DNA from: DASZIT01 sp036268775
GTDB taxonomy: Bacteria; Actinomycetota; Acidimicrobiia; Acidimicrobiales; RAAP-2
Assembly: GCA_036268775.1 (NCBI GenBank)
Contig: DATATM010000030.1
Location: 40,991 to 104,990 of the forward strand
DNA: 64,000 bases
Direction: 5' to 3'
Under the pieces are notes generated by a model. The model was not told where the DNA came from. It searched no databases and saw only the letters and a program-made list of their open reading frames with translations. Of this stretch, positions 8,317 through 16,806 are shown piece after piece. Made by a program: the position numbers and the translations under genes. Position 1 is the stretch's first letter. Each line of letters opens with the position of its first letter.

Positions 8317-8748
8317 ATGACCAAGATCGCCAACGCCCAGTTTTGGGTGCATGACCAAGACGAGGCGCTCGCCTTCTATACCAAGACGCTGGGCTGGGAA
8401 GTGCGCGCCGACGTGACCATGGAGGCCTGGAACTTCCGTTGGCTCTGCGTGGGCCCGACCGGCCAGGACGATGTCGGCCTGGTGCTGATGCCGGTCCCCG
8501 GGGCACCCATGCTCGACCCCGACGCCAGCGCCCAACTGGCCGACCTGGTGGCCAAGGGAGCCGGCGGCACCTTGTTCCTGGAGACCGACGACTGCCAAGC
8601 CAGCTATGACGAGCTGTCGGCGCGGGGGGTCACCTTCAACGACCCGCCCACCGCCCAGGCCTACGGCATCGACACCTCCTTCCGGGATCCGTCCGGCAAC
8701 AACATCCGGCTCACCCAGGTGCTGGAGTTCGACCCCGCCCGGCACTGA
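8317..8748 (+). CDS. VOC-family protein (glyoxalase/dioxygenase-like)
   Basis: 143 residues, ATG at 8317 with a perfect AGGAGG eight bases upstream. It has the paired beta-alpha-beta-beta-beta modules of the vicinal-oxygen-chelate fold: AQFWVHDQDEALAFYTKTLG at the N-terminus (metal His at residue 9) and DPSGNNIRLTQ near the C-terminus, where a Glu/Asp-Gly-Asn loop supplies the second metal region. Members include glyoxalase I, extradiol dioxygenases and antibiotic-resistance proteins; this subgroup is usually uncharacterised. It probably forms an operon with the AraC regulator upstream. Confidence 0.9.
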   Translation: MTKIANAQFWVHDQDEALAFYTKTLGWEVRADVTMEAWNFRWLCVGPTGQDDVGLVLMPVPGAPMLDPDASAQLADLVAKGAGGTLFLETDDCQASYDELSARGVTFNDPPTAQAYGIDTSFRDPSGNNIRLTQVLEFDPARH

Positions 8749-8763
8749 CCGGTACCGGCACCG

Positions 8764-9372
8764 CTACCTGGTGGCGGTGACCGCCCGGATGATGACGGCG
8801 TAGAGATTGTGCCACTCCGGGTCGCGGAATCCGGCGGCTTCCAGGAACCGGGTGGCTCGTCCCTTGGTGCGGGCCTTCTCCCGTCGAGCGCCGAGGAGGG
8901 TGGGCAGGAGCCAGGCGGAGAACTGGTCCACCAGCACCAGCTGGCCATGGGGGGCGGTGACCCGGGCACACTCCGCCAGTCCGGCCCGTTGATCACCCCA
9001 ATGGTCGAACGAGGTGGTGGTCACCACCAGGTCGAAGCCGGCATCGGGGAACGGGAGGTGCTCGGCCACCCCGACGGTGAAGCGCAGCCGGTCGTCCTGG
9101 ATGCCGGACCTGGCCGCGGCGATCATCGCCGGGGCCGGATCGATCCCCGCCAGTTCCACCGCCCCGCCGGCCCGGGCCGCCAGTTGACGGAGGAGATAGC
9201 CGGTTCCACAGCCCACATCGAGGATCCGACCCGGAGAACGGGCAGCGCGGAGGGCGAGGTCGGCGGTGCGATCGGCGATCTCGTGGTGCATCCGGCCGAG
9301 CCACCCGTCTTCGTAAGCCGGCGCCCGTTGATCGAAGGCGCCGATGTCGCGCTGGCGGTTCATCGGGACCAT
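8764..9372 (-). CDS. class I SAM-dependent methyltransferase (UbiE-like)
   Basis: 202 residues. Motif I is DVGCGTG (about residues 52-58), followed by GIDPAPAMI (acidic end of beta-2 at about 77), a VGVAEHLPFP motif and FDLVVTTTSFDHW. The order and spacing match the methyltransferase-11 group. A second Met three residues in (position 9363) is an equally good start. The C-terminal part (LGARREKARTKGRATRFLEAAGF) includes a basic helix that may contact an anionic substrate. The gene runs toward and ends 15 bases from the VOC gene. Substrate unknown. Confidence 0.88.
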   Translation of the reverse strand: MVPMNRQRDIGAFDQRAPAYEDGWLGRMHHEIADRTADLALRAARSPGRILDVGCGTGYLLRQLAARAGGAVELAGIDPAPAMIAAARSGIQDDRLRFTVGVAEHLPFPDAGFDLVVTTTSFDHWGDQRAGLAECARVTAPHGQLVLVDQFSAWLLPTLLGARREKARTKGRATRFLEAAGFRDPEWHNLYAVIIRAVTATR

Positions 9373-9552
9373 GCTCCCACCGTCAGCGGCCGGACCGGCT
9401 CCGAAGCCGCTCAGCGGTATAACGCCACCGCACCCGGGAGCAAGCCGCTCTGCACCTAGGTTTCCAGCGTGGCCTTCAGGTCGGTCATCGTCCCCTCCCC
9501 AGCTCGTCTGCGTCTCGATGGAGGGATCAGGGAACAGTCGCCGTGCCCTCGT

Positions 9553-9571
9553 TACAATCGGCGCTAGGAGG
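9553..9571 (+). promoter_or_regulatory. -10-like TACAAT followed by AGGAGG
   Basis: TACAAT at 9553-9558 is a good -10 hexamer, and an AGGAGG ribosome-binding site lies at 9566-9571, four bases before GTG codons at 9574/9576. No clear -35 sits 17 bases upstream. The site drives either a 17-codon leader frame or the SDR gene that follows. Confidence 0.45.
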
Positions 9572-9575
9572 ACGT

Positions 9576-9629
9576 GTGTCGAATTTCACCACCCCAGCCG
9601 GCTTGATGGCCCCGTACGCGCCGTCGTGA
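9576..9629 (+). CDS. putative 17-codon leader peptide coupled to the SDR gene
   Basis: The only strong ribosome-binding site upstream of the SDR (AGGAGG at 9566-9571) serves a GTG at 9576 that opens a 17-codon frame, not the SDR frame. The frame stops at the TGA at 9627-9629, which overlaps the SDR start GTG at 9626 in a GTGA quartet. Such a layout is typical of translational coupling, in which ribosomes ending the short frame restart on the gene. The peptide itself (Pro/Ala-rich) has no recognised sequence. A single-base indel that split a longer SDR N-terminus would give the same picture. Confidence 0.35.
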   Translation: MSNFTTPAGLMAPYAPS

Positions 9630-10318
9630 CGCGGGTCGCCATTGTCACCGGGGCCTCCAGCGGCATTGGTCGCGCCACCGCCGCTCGGCTGGAGGCGGAG
9701 GGTGTGACGGTGGCCGGCTTCGATGCCCAAGCCGATGATCCGGTCGACGTGAGCGACGCCAGGGCGGTCACCCGAGCCGTCGAGCGCGTCCATGATCAGC
9801 TTGGTCCGGTGGACATCCTGGTCAACGCCGCTGGGATCGCCGCCGGTGGCCCGCTGGGCTCCGATGGCTACGTCGAGTCCTGGGAGCGGTCCCTGTCCGT
9901 GAACCTCACCGGTGCCATGCACACCGTGCGGGCATGCCTCGGCGACCTCCTCCGCTCCGACGCCGGACGGATCGTCAACGTGGCTTCGACCGAAGCCCTG
10001 GCCGCCGGCCGCTTCAGTGGGCCGTACACGGTCTCGAAGCACGGCCTGCTCGGGTTCACCCGCTCGCTGGCGGTGGAACTCGGTCGACAGGGGGTGACCG
10101 CCAACTGTGTCTGTCCGGGGGCAACCCTCACCGGCATGACCGAGATCATCCCGGAGGCCGACCGGGACACCTATGCCCGGCGAAACATCCCGGTCGGGCG
10201 GTATGGCCGCCCAGAGGAGGTGGCGTACATGATCGCGGCGCTGACCGCCCCGGAGGCATCGTTTGTGAACGGCGCGGTGATCACGGTCGACGGGGGCATG
10301 TCCGCCTCGAGCCCCTGA
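9626..10318 (+). CDS. short-chain dehydrogenase/reductase (FabG-like)
   Basis: 230 residues from the GTG at 9626, the only start that gives a normal SDR N-terminus. It has the TGASSGIG nucleotide-binding motif (about residues 8-15), NAAG in place of NNAG (about 72), the catalytic Ser in NVASTEA (about 122) and YTVSK (about 135-139), and a C-terminal VNGAVITVDGGMS signature. This classical SDR set implies NAD(P)H-dependent reduction or oxidation of a ketone or alcohol; the substrate is not evident. It converges on murD2, whose stop is 40 bases away. Confidence 0.9.
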   Translation: MTRVAIVTGASSGIGRATAARLEAEGVTVAGFDAQADDPVDVSDARAVTRAVERVHDQLGPVDILVNAAGIAAGGPLGSDGYVESWERSLSVNLTGAMHTVRACLGDLLRSDAGRIVNVASTEALAAGRFSGPYTVSKHGLLGFTRSLAVELGRQGVTANCVCPGATLTGMTEIIPEADRDTYARRNIPVGRYGRPEEVAYMIAALTAPEASFVNGAVITVDGGMSASSP

Positions 10319-10358
10319 AGCCGCTGGACTCCCGCCGCCATCCGGCGACGGCCCACCC

Positions 10359-11714
10359 TCAGGTGGCTTCCCCGATCAGCCCGGTGGCGGCGATGAACTC
10401 CCGGCTGCGCTGCCGATAGCCCCCTTCCCCCTCGGGGGTGGGGGCCGCCGGGGAGAACAGCACGACTCCCCCCGCCGGGGTCATCGCGGTGGCCGAGGCC
10501 ACCGCCTCCTCGAGGTCGGTGGCGGTCGCCACCGAGAGGCCGATCCCGGCACCGGCCAGCGCCCCCACCATCCGCGCCGGATCCGGGGGCAGCATCACCA
10601 CCCTCGGGGTCGGGCGGCGGGCAGCCAGCGTCTCGGCCAGCGGGCGGAGATCGATGCCGCGGTCGGCCCCGCCCAGGATGACGGTGAGCTCGCGGCCGGG
10701 GAAGGCCGCGACCGATGCCCCGGTGGCGAACGGATTGGAGGCGAGGGCGTCGTCGACGAAGGTGAGTCCGTCCCGCTCCCCCACTGTCCGGCAGCGGGAC
10801 GGCAGTCCGTCGTAGCCGTAGACGGCGGCGATGACCGCCTCGGCCGCCGGCGCCTCGCCACGAAGCAGCCACACCCCGGCGATGGCGCCGCAGAGGTTGG
10901 CCAGGTTGTGCTCGCCGGGCACCCGGAGCCGTTCGGAGGCCAGCCACGGCACCCCGTCGACCGAGATCATCCCGGTGGGCTCGAACCGGACGCTTCCCGA
11001 CGGTCCGAACAACATCCGGTCAGGACGCTCGGCGGTGCGGCGCACGGCTTCGATACTGCCAGCGTTGACCGCCAACGAACCCGGGGGACCGGCGGTGACC
11101 AGCCGGAGCTTGTCCCGGTAGTAGGCCTCCTCGCCGCCGTGCCAGTCGAGGTGGTCCGGCGCCAGGCTGGTGAGGACGCAGACCGGAGGGGAGACGGTGA
11201 CGTCAGCGGCCTGGTAGGAGGAGACCTCGACCACGTAGGCGTCCACCCGATCCCGGCCGTAGAGGTCGGTAACCGGCTCGCCGATGTTCCCGGCCAGGGC
11301 CACCGACAGTCCGAGCTCCCGGAGGATCGAGGCGGCCAGCGAGGCGGTGGTGCTCTTCCCCTTGGTCCCGGTGATGGCCAGCACCGGCGCGTCGTGGAAG
11401 TCCTCCAACCAGATGGCGGTGGCCGTGGTGACGGTGACCCCGGCGGATTCGGCTGCCACCAGCTCGCCCCGGTACCGGCTCACCCCGGGGGCGCGCACCA
11501 CCACGTCCAACCCGCTCCAGTCCACCCGGACCGGGGCCAGCACCGGCATCCCCGGCGACAGGCCGGCATCCACCCGCTCGGTGGCCGCCCCCACCTGATC
11601 GTCGATGAGGACCGGGGAAGACCCCCGTTCGATGAGCAAGCGGGCCATCGCCAATCCCTCTTGTCCCATCCCCCACACCGCCACCCTTTGGCGACTGAGT
11701 TCGGCGAGGGTCAC
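10359..11714 (-). CDS. murD2: UDP-N-acetylmuramoyl-L-alanine--glutamate ligase, MurD2 type
   Basis: 451 residues, GTG start at 11714 overlapping the murL stop (GTGA). Mur-ligase architecture: an N-terminal UMAG-recognition domain (VWGMGQEG, about 13-20), a central ATPase domain with ITGTKGKSTT as P-loop (about 114-123), NIGEP, the ASSLAPDHLDWHG-type motif and the GEHNLAN adenine motif, and a C-terminal domain with LGGADRG. These establish the MurD/MurC family. The overlap with a MurL-type epimerase gene is the signature of the route in which MurD2 attaches L-Glu rather than D-Glu to UDP-MurNAc-L-Ala (established for Xanthomonas). The L-Glu specificity here is inferred from the neighbour. The product is made in the cytoplasm for peptidoglycan. 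Confidence 0.88.
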   Translation of the reverse strand: MTLAELSRQRVAVWGMGQEGLAMARLLIERGSSPVLIDDQVGAATERVDAGLSPGMPVLAPVRVDWSGLDVVVRAPGVSRYRGELVAAESAGVTVTTATAIWLEDFHDAPVLAITGTKGKSTTASLAASILRELGLSVALAGNIGEPVTDLYGRDRVDAYVVEVSSYQAADVTVSPPVCVLTSLAPDHLDWHGGEEAYYRDKLRLVTAGPPGSLAVNAGSIEAVRRTAERPDRMLFGPSGSVRFEPTGMISVDGVPWLASERLRVPGEHNLANLCGAIAGVWLLRGEAPAAEAVIAAVYGYDGLPSRCRTVGERDGLTFVDDALASNPFATGASVAAFPGRELTVILGGADRGIDLRPLAETLAARRPTPRVVMLPPDPARMVGALAGAGIGLSVATATDLEEAVASATAMTPAGGVVLFSPAAPTPEGEGGYRQRSREFIAATGLIGEAT

Positions 11715-13072
11715 CGGGTCCCGGTCAACAGTCGATCGACCGCCGAGGCCACTTCGGCATCGGGGAACCCCGGGGAGGATTCAGGAGCCAGCAATCTCTC
11801 CACGTCGCGATCGGAGACCATGGCACGGGCCCGCGGGGCGAGGGCGCGCACCACCACCGTGTCCTTCCAGGCGGGCAGATCCGACAGCATCTGCATCGCG
11901 GCGGCCGACTCGCCCCGCTCCCCCACGCACTCGAACGGCTTGCCCTCTTCACTCATGAGGGCGGCGAACCCCTCCACCTGCTCGGGATCGTCGAACATGT
12001 CCCGGCCGATGATGGCCACCATGGCCTTCGGGGTCAGGAACGGGGCCAGCATCAGCCCGACGAACCGGCACTTCGGGCAATGGCCGCACCAGCGGTCACC
12101 GGCGGCCGCCTGCTGGCGGAAGGCGGCGTTGCAGCTGCAGAAAGTGGAGTGGTAGCCGGTGAGGCCCGAGAAGGCCCGGGCGATGGACAGCTCGGAGTAC
12201 CGGCGGAGGGCGGAGCCATAGGTGAGCCCCGGATCGATCGAGTCGGCGATCAAGTGCTGGAGAATGACCTCGAAGTCGAGGCTCTTCGAATACTGATGGT
12301 TGACCGGCACCCCGTCGACCCAACGGGTCTCCTCGCTGGCCGAGCGCTCGATGGCCATGGCGATGGAGTCGTAGCCATAGACATAGCTGCCGGCCACCGC
12401 GATAAGGGAGACGATGGCAGTGATCGGCACATGACCGTTGAGGGCTCCGGCGGCATTCAGCCGGGTCAACTCCGGCGACAGGTGGCGGCGGATGACGATC
12501 AACTCGAGGCCGGTCTGGGCGGCCAGCTCGACGACCAACGGGTGGGGGTTCACGGCCAGGAGCCGGGGGCTCAGGTGCCGGACGGCTTCGATGAGCACCA
12601 TGGAGTCCTTGCCACCGCCGATCGGGACCACCAGCCCGCCGGGTCGGGGCGACCGCCGCGGCTCGGCGGCGACCTCCGGAGCCGGGCCGGAGCGGATCTC
12701 CACCTCCCGGGGAATCGGGAGGCCGTTGGTCACTGCGAACTCCCGCAGACCGTCGTCGTAGAGGTGGCGGTGAAACTCTGACTCCGAGCCGGTCAGTCCG
12801 CTTCCCTCTACCACCACCCGCGGCGGAGCCCCCGCCTTGTAGTAGCTGGTTCCGGCCGCGATGTGCAGGTGGTGGAGGGCACGATCCAGCCCGGCCGCAT
12901 CGAAGGGCAGGTCGGCCGGGGGCTCGGTCTCGAAGGTGATGGTCTCTTCGAACGAGTACTGGTCACCGAGCCCATAGCGAAAGGACACGGTCCGCGAGGA
13001 GCGGTCGTATGTGTTGTCGACAATCCTGAACGTGTCGACTGACGCCGGATCGAACCGGTCTCGGTCGTTCAT
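11711..13072 (-). CDS. murL: UDP-MurNAc-L-Ala-L-Glu epimerase
   Basis: 453 residues from the ATG at 13072, which begins 25 bases after the sulfatase stop; a longer frame to 13141 would overlap that gene. The N-type ATP pyrophosphatase loop is GGGKDS at residues 152-157, and a Cys-rich segment (FCSCNAAF ... WCGHCPKC, about 330-352) follows. This matches MurL, which uses ATP to epimerise the terminal L-Glu of UDP-MurNAc-L-Ala-L-Glu to D-Glu, replacing glutamate racemase (established in Xanthomonas oryzae). The GTGA overlap with murD2 fits co-expression of the two steps. Confidence in function rests on the motif plus the pairing. Confidence 0.85.
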   Translation of the reverse strand: MNDRDRFDPASVDTFRIVDNTYDRSSRTVSFRYGLGDQYSFEETITFETEPPADLPFDAAGLDRALHHLHIAAGTSYYKAGAPPRVVVEGSGLTGSESEFHRHLYDDGLREFAVTNGLPIPREVEIRSGPAPEVAAEPRRSPRPGGLVVPIGGGKDSMVLIEAVRHLSPRLLAVNPHPLVVELAAQTGLELIVIRRHLSPELTRLNAAGALNGHVPITAIVSLIAVAGSYVYGYDSIAMAIERSASEETRWVDGVPVNHQYSKSLDFEVILQHLIADSIDPGLTYGSALRRYSELSIARAFSGLTGYHSTFCSCNAAFRQQAAAGDRWCGHCPKCRFVGLMLAPFLTPKAMVAIIGRDMFDDPEQVEGFAALMSEEGKPFECVGERGESAAAMQMLSDLPAWKDTVVVRALAPRARAMVSDRDVERLLAPESSPGFPDAEVASAVDRLLTGTR

Positions 13073-13097
13073 GGCGCGCACAGCGTACAGGTTGGCT

Positions 13098-14741
13098 TCA
13101 GTGGCCACTGCGGTGGAGCGGGACCCGCCGGTGGTCCTCACGGGCTGATTCCAGCACCTGACGGAGCCGGTCGACCGGCGCCTCCGGGGCGGTCCAGAGG
13201 TTGTTCCGCTCCTCCGGGTCGGCGCTCAGGTCATAGAGCTCCCACTGGGAATCCACCGGGTCGGGGTCGGCTCCCGCCGGCGGGGCCACCCGGTGGGCCG
13301 CCTCCCACTCGGTGAGACGGTCGTAGTACTGGCTCAGCTTCCAGAGCCGGGAATCCCCGTCGTCGCCCTCGGGGAGGGCAACAATGACCGACTCGATGTT
13401 GGCCGGCGCCGCCACCGGCACGAAACGGTCTCCGGTGAACCGGTTGTTCTGACGGAGCCCGGCGTCGATGTGGTCCTCGGTGGTGAAATAGACCGGATCA
13501 CCCGGCGGCGACGACTCCGGGGACCGGATCATCGGGCTGAGGTCGCGACCCACCAGTCCCTGGACCTCGACATGCTGCTTTGACAGTTCTCCCATCAGCG
13601 ATTCCGGTTCGACCCCGGCCAAGCCGAGCAGGGTGGGGAGGAGATCGATGTGACTGGTCGGCGCCGAGACCCCGGTTGCCGATGGGGTGATGCCGGGGCC
13701 GGACACCACCAGTGGCACCCGGATGGCTTCGTCGAAGGCGCTGTACCACTTCTGCTGCATCCCGCCGTGGGCGCCGACCAGGTCCCCGTGGTCGGAGGTG
13801 AAGATCACGATGGTGTCCTCCGCCAATCCGGAGGCATCGAGGGCCAGCAGGATCCGCTCGATGGCCCGGTCCACCAATTGATGGAGCCAGAGATAGAAAC
13901 GGCGGTAGGTGCCGTCGGTCGGCTGCGGGTACAGGAGCTGGGGCCAGAGGTCCCGGAACCGCTGCTGGCAGTCCGGCCGACCGGCGAAGCTGTCGCCCTG
14001 GGACGGGGCCTCGCCCACTTCGGGCACCCCGTCGTCGATGGCCGGGAAGCCGAGGGCGTCCCAACCGAAGCCGGAGAAGACGATGTCGTGGGGGTTGACG
14101 AACGACGCCACCGCCAGGAACGGTCGGGAGTCGGCCTGGTCGGCGGCCAACTCCCCGAACAGCTCACTGACTTGATCGGCGAAGAGCGGATCCCGCACGA
14201 AGCCGGTGTCCGCCGGGTTCGGCCCGTGGGGCTCTCGGCCGATCCAACCGGAGAAGCCGAACCGCTCCAGCCGGTCGGCCCGCTGGTAGAGGTCGACCAC
14301 CTCGGGGTCCACGGTGCCGGTCCGGTCGTTGGCCATCAACCCGACGTGGCTGCCACCAGGAATCAGGTCGGCGTGGGAGATGTGCCACTTCCCCCGGTAG
14401 TGGGTGCTGTAGCCGGCGGCCCGGAACCAGTCCCCCATGGTCGGCACCCCGTCGGGGTCGAGCCAGGAGATGCCCGGGTCGTTGGCCGCCTTGGCCAGGC
14501 CGTCGGTGGAGGTCACCCCGTGCAACGAGGGGTAGTGCCCGGTGAAGAGGGATGCCCGGCTGGGGAGGCAGGCGGTCGAGGCGGCGTAGTGACGGTGGAA
14601 CTCGACCCCGTCGGCCCGCAACCGCTGGCGGGCCGGGAACATGTCCCGCCGGAAGTTCGTCACCGCCGCCTCTTCATAGGGAGGCGGGTACCGTTCCTCG
14701 TCGGTCATGATGACCAGGACATTGGGTCGGCGCTCCGGCAT
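13098..14741 (-). CDS. sulfatase (alkaline-phosphatase superfamily)
   Basis: 547 residues. The N-terminal metal motif is NVLVIMTDE, and the sulfatase signature C-x-P-S-R occurs as CLPSR with Cys58 as the residue to be oxidised to formylglycine, followed by SLFTGHYPSLHG. KWH (about 128) and a DHGD motif (about 330) supply further active-site residues. Length is normal for arylsulfatase or choline-sulfatase-type enzymes. No signal peptide is visible, so it acts in the cytoplasm, and a formylglycine-generating enzyme must be encoded elsewhere. The gene is the first of a three-gene run with murL and murD2; the substrate is unknown. Confidence 0.9.
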   Translation of the reverse strand: MPERRPNVLVIMTDEERYPPPYEEAAVTNFRRDMFPARQRLRADGVEFHRHYAASTACLPSRASLFTGHYPSLHGVTSTDGLAKAANDPGISWLDPDGVPTMGDWFRAAGYSTHYRGKWHISHADLIPGGSHVGLMANDRTGTVDPEVVDLYQRADRLERFGFSGWIGREPHGPNPADTGFVRDPLFADQVSELFGELAADQADSRPFLAVASFVNPHDIVFSGFGWDALGFPAIDDGVPEVGEAPSQGDSFAGRPDCQQRFRDLWPQLLYPQPTDGTYRRFYLWLHQLVDRAIERILLALDASGLAEDTIVIFTSDHGDLVGAHGGMQQKWYSAFDEAIRVPLVVSGPGITPSATGVSAPTSHIDLLPTLLGLAGVEPESLMGELSKQHVEVQGLVGRDLSPMIRSPESSPPGDPVYFTTEDHIDAGLRQNNRFTGDRFVPVAAPANIESVIVALPEGDDGDSRLWKLSQYYDRLTEWEAAHRVAPPAGADPDPVDSQWELYDLSADPEERNNLWTAPEAPVDRLRQVLESAREDHRRVPLHRSGH

Positions 14742-14774
14742 CGGCAGCCACCCTAGAACGAAACGATCGCCGCC

Positions 14775-15287
14775 CTAGGAATGGAAATCGGCGCCGGGGA
14801 CATCGAGGGGAGCGGGCTCGGGGAACGGGAACACCTCGAGGTCCTGGCCGTGGCGGGCCAGGGAGTGGTAATCGCGCTGGGCGAACCACCAACGGCCGTC
14901 GTCGAAGCGGTAACGGTCGTGATAGAGCCCGAAGGCGTTGGTCCACCTCCCACTGCTCTCTTCTTGGCGGTGCTCGCACATATACAACCGGCAGACCGCC
15001 GAGCCGGCCCCGGGGCCGTCGGGGAACACGATGTGGGCGTTGAGGATCTCGAATTCGAAGAAGGAGAACCGGGTCACCGACGACCCGATGAACTCCCCCA
15101 ACGCGGTGCCCCCCACCAGCCGGAGAGGGTCACCTTTCCGGGTGTTGATGACGATGGCGGCGTCGGGGAGGAACAGCTCCTCCAGCTCGGCCCAGGCCCG
15201 CCGATTGACGACGTCGGCGTAGGCGTGCTGCAGCCGGCGGATGCCGGTGTCGTGGACTGCGGTGAGAAGCAGCTCGTCGTCGATCAC
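14775..15287 (-). CDS. SnoaL/NTF2-like domain protein
   Basis: 170 residues with a GTG start. The N-terminal helix (RRLQHAYADVVNRRAWAELEELFLPDA) and the curved sheet that follows are typical of SnoaL-like proteins of the NTF2 superfamily, often annotated as aromatic-ring-hydroxylating dioxygenase beta-like or ketosteroid-isomerase-like. Several acidic and aromatic residues (HDRYRFDDGRWWFAQRDYHS) line the predicted cavity, but no catalytic assignment is possible. It lies 33 bases upstream of the sulfatase on the same strand, so the two may share a transcript. Confidence 0.8.
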   Translation of the reverse strand: MIDDELLLTAVHDTGIRRLQHAYADVVNRRAWAELEELFLPDAAIVINTRKGDPLRLVGGTALGEFIGSSVTRFSFFEFEILNAHIVFPDGPGAGSAVCRLYMCEHRQEESSGRWTNAFGLYHDRYRFDDGRWWFAQRDYHSLARHGQDLEVFPFPEPAPLDVPGADFHS

Positions 15288-15394
15288 AGGCGAACGCTAC
15301 TTCGCCGGCCGGGGCACGGACTTCGGAGCCGGCGGATAGCTTGGGCCTACGACCCGACGAGGGCCGGTCCCTACTGATTCGACACGAGGTGCCC

Positions 15395-16375
15395 ATGGAA
15401 TACGTGAATCTCGGAGCCACCGGTCTGCGGGTCTCCCGCGTCTGCCTCGGCATGATGAGCTTCGGCAACGACAGCGAACGACCCTGGGTCCTCAACGAAG
15501 CGGCCGCCGAGCCGATCGTGAAGGTCGCGGTGGAGGGAGGGGTCACCTTCTACGACACCGCCGACACCTATTCGGCGGGGGCCAGCGAAGTGGCCACCGG
15601 CCGCTTGCTGCGGAAGTTCTTCGAGCGCGACGACGTGGTGGTGGCGACCAAGGTGTACATGCCGATGCGGCCGGGGGAGAACGGCAAGGGCCTGTCCCGC
15701 AAGCACATCCTCTCGGCCATCGATGCCTCACTGGCCCGACTCGACATGGAGTACGTGGATCTCTACCAGATCCACCGCTGGGACCATCACACCCCCATCG
15801 AAGAGACCATGGAGGCGCTCCACGACGTGGTGCGCTCGGGGAAGGCCCGCTACATCGGCGCCTCCAGCATGTTCGCCTGGCAGTTCGCCAAGGCCCAGCG
15901 AGTCGCCGACGAGAACCACTGGACCCGCTTCGTCTCCATGCAGCCTCACTACAACCTGATCTACCGGGAAGAGGAGCGCGAGATGATCCCCCAGTGCATC
16001 GACCAGGGGGTGGCGGTCATCCCCTGGAGCCCGCTGGCCCGGGGGGTGCTGGCCGGCAACCGAACCCGCGGGGGCGAACGGTCCACCACCCGGTCGTCGA
16101 CCGACGCGTTTACCGACTACCTCTACGACCAACCCACCGACTTCGATGTGGTCGAGCGGGTGGCGGAGGTGGCCAAGGCCCGCGAGGTGCCTCCGGCCCA
16201 GGTTGCCCTGGCCTGGCTGTTGCAGCGCCCGGGGGTGACCGCCCCGATCGTGGGGGCCACCAAGGAGAGTCACCTGACCGACGCGTTGGCGGCCGAACAG
16301 CTAGTGCTCACCGAGGAGGAAATCGCCCGGCTGGAGGAGCCCTACGTCCCCCACCCGGTGCTCGGACACTTCTGA
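15395..16375 (+). CDS. aldo/keto reductase
   Basis: 326 residues from the ATG at 15395 with GAGGT just upstream. The AKR barrel tetrad is visible: Asp and Tyr in YDTADTYSAGASE (about 50-60), Lys in VVATKVY (about 86) and His in YQIHRWDHH (about 127). C-terminal VGATKESHL fits NADP-binding. The closest look is to the AKR subfamilies that reduce aldehydes or act on sugars and beta-keto compounds; the substrate is not predictable. Expressed alone, divergent from the NTF2-like gene with a 107-bp gap. Confidence 0.92.
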   Translation: MEYVNLGATGLRVSRVCLGMMSFGNDSERPWVLNEAAAEPIVKVAVEGGVTFYDTADTYSAGASEVATGRLLRKFFERDDVVVATKVYMPMRPGENGKGLSRKHILSAIDASLARLDMEYVDLYQIHRWDHHTPIEETMEALHDVVRSGKARYIGASSMFAWQFAKAQRVADENHWTRFVSMQPHYNLIYREEEREMIPQCIDQGVAVIPWSPLARGVLAGNRTRGGERSTTRSSTDAFTDYLYDQPTDFDVVERVAEVAKAREVPPAQVALAWLLQRPGVTAPIVGATKESHLTDALAAEQLVLTEEEIARLEEPYVPHPVLGHF

Positions 16376-16488
16376 GCGCCCCCTTTCCGGTGAACGTCGG
16401 ATGAACCTTTCGGTGAACGACCGGTAACCCTAAAAAGAACCCTTAAAAACGCCTGAGAAGACTTTCCGGCTCGGTTAGGGTTCTGCGC
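16376..16488 (+). promoter_or_regulatory. repeat-containing upstream region of the lipoprotein/glycosidase pair
   Basis: The 113-bp gap holds two direct copies of CCTTTC(C)GGTGAACG (starting near 16382 and 16407), two A-rich near-copies CCCTAAAAA/CCCTTAAAAA (near 16428 and 16440) and an 8-bp inverted repeat AACCCTAA/TTAGGGTT at 16426-16433 and 16475-16482. This much patterned sequence before a secreted-protein operon suggests regulator binding. No consensus -35/-10 pair was found with certainty. Confidence 0.4.
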
Positions 16489-16806
16489 ATGAGCGTGGGG
16501 GACTTCTCGTCGGCACCTTTTCATCGCGTCGATCGCGCCACCCGGGTGGTCGCCATCGCCACGGTGGGTCTCACCATTCTGTTGGCCGGATGCGCCAGCA
16601 CGCCGGCCAAGACCGTCCCCCCGAAGGCGAGCACGACCACCACCACCGTCGCCCCGACGACGACCTCTACGACGGTCCCGCCCACCACCACCACGGTGCC
16701 ACCGACCACCACCACCGTCGCCCCGACCACGACCACCACCTACTACTCGCCGCCGTCCACCTACTACGTCCCGTCTCCGAATCCCACCTGCGCCCCACCA
16801 TGTTGA
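16489..16806 (+). CDS. Thr/Pro-rich lipoprotein
   Basis: 105 residues. A signal sequence with Arg residues at 13, 16 and 19 and a hydrophobic core ends in the lipobox LLAGC (Cys35), so the mature protein is lipid-anchored to the outer face of the membrane. The rest is Thr/Pro/Val repeats (PPTTTTV) followed by a Tyr/Ser/Pro tail with two Cys. It looks like a stalk or spacer rather than an enzyme. Its stop overlaps the start of the large repeat protein by seven bases (16800-16806), so the two are probably co-translated and may act together in the wall. Confidence 0.75.
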   Translation: MSVGDFSSAPFHRVDRATRVVAIATVGLTILLAGCASTPAKTVPPKASTTTTTVAPTTTSTTVPPTTTTVPPTTTTVAPTTTTTYYSPPSTYYVPSPNPTCAPPC

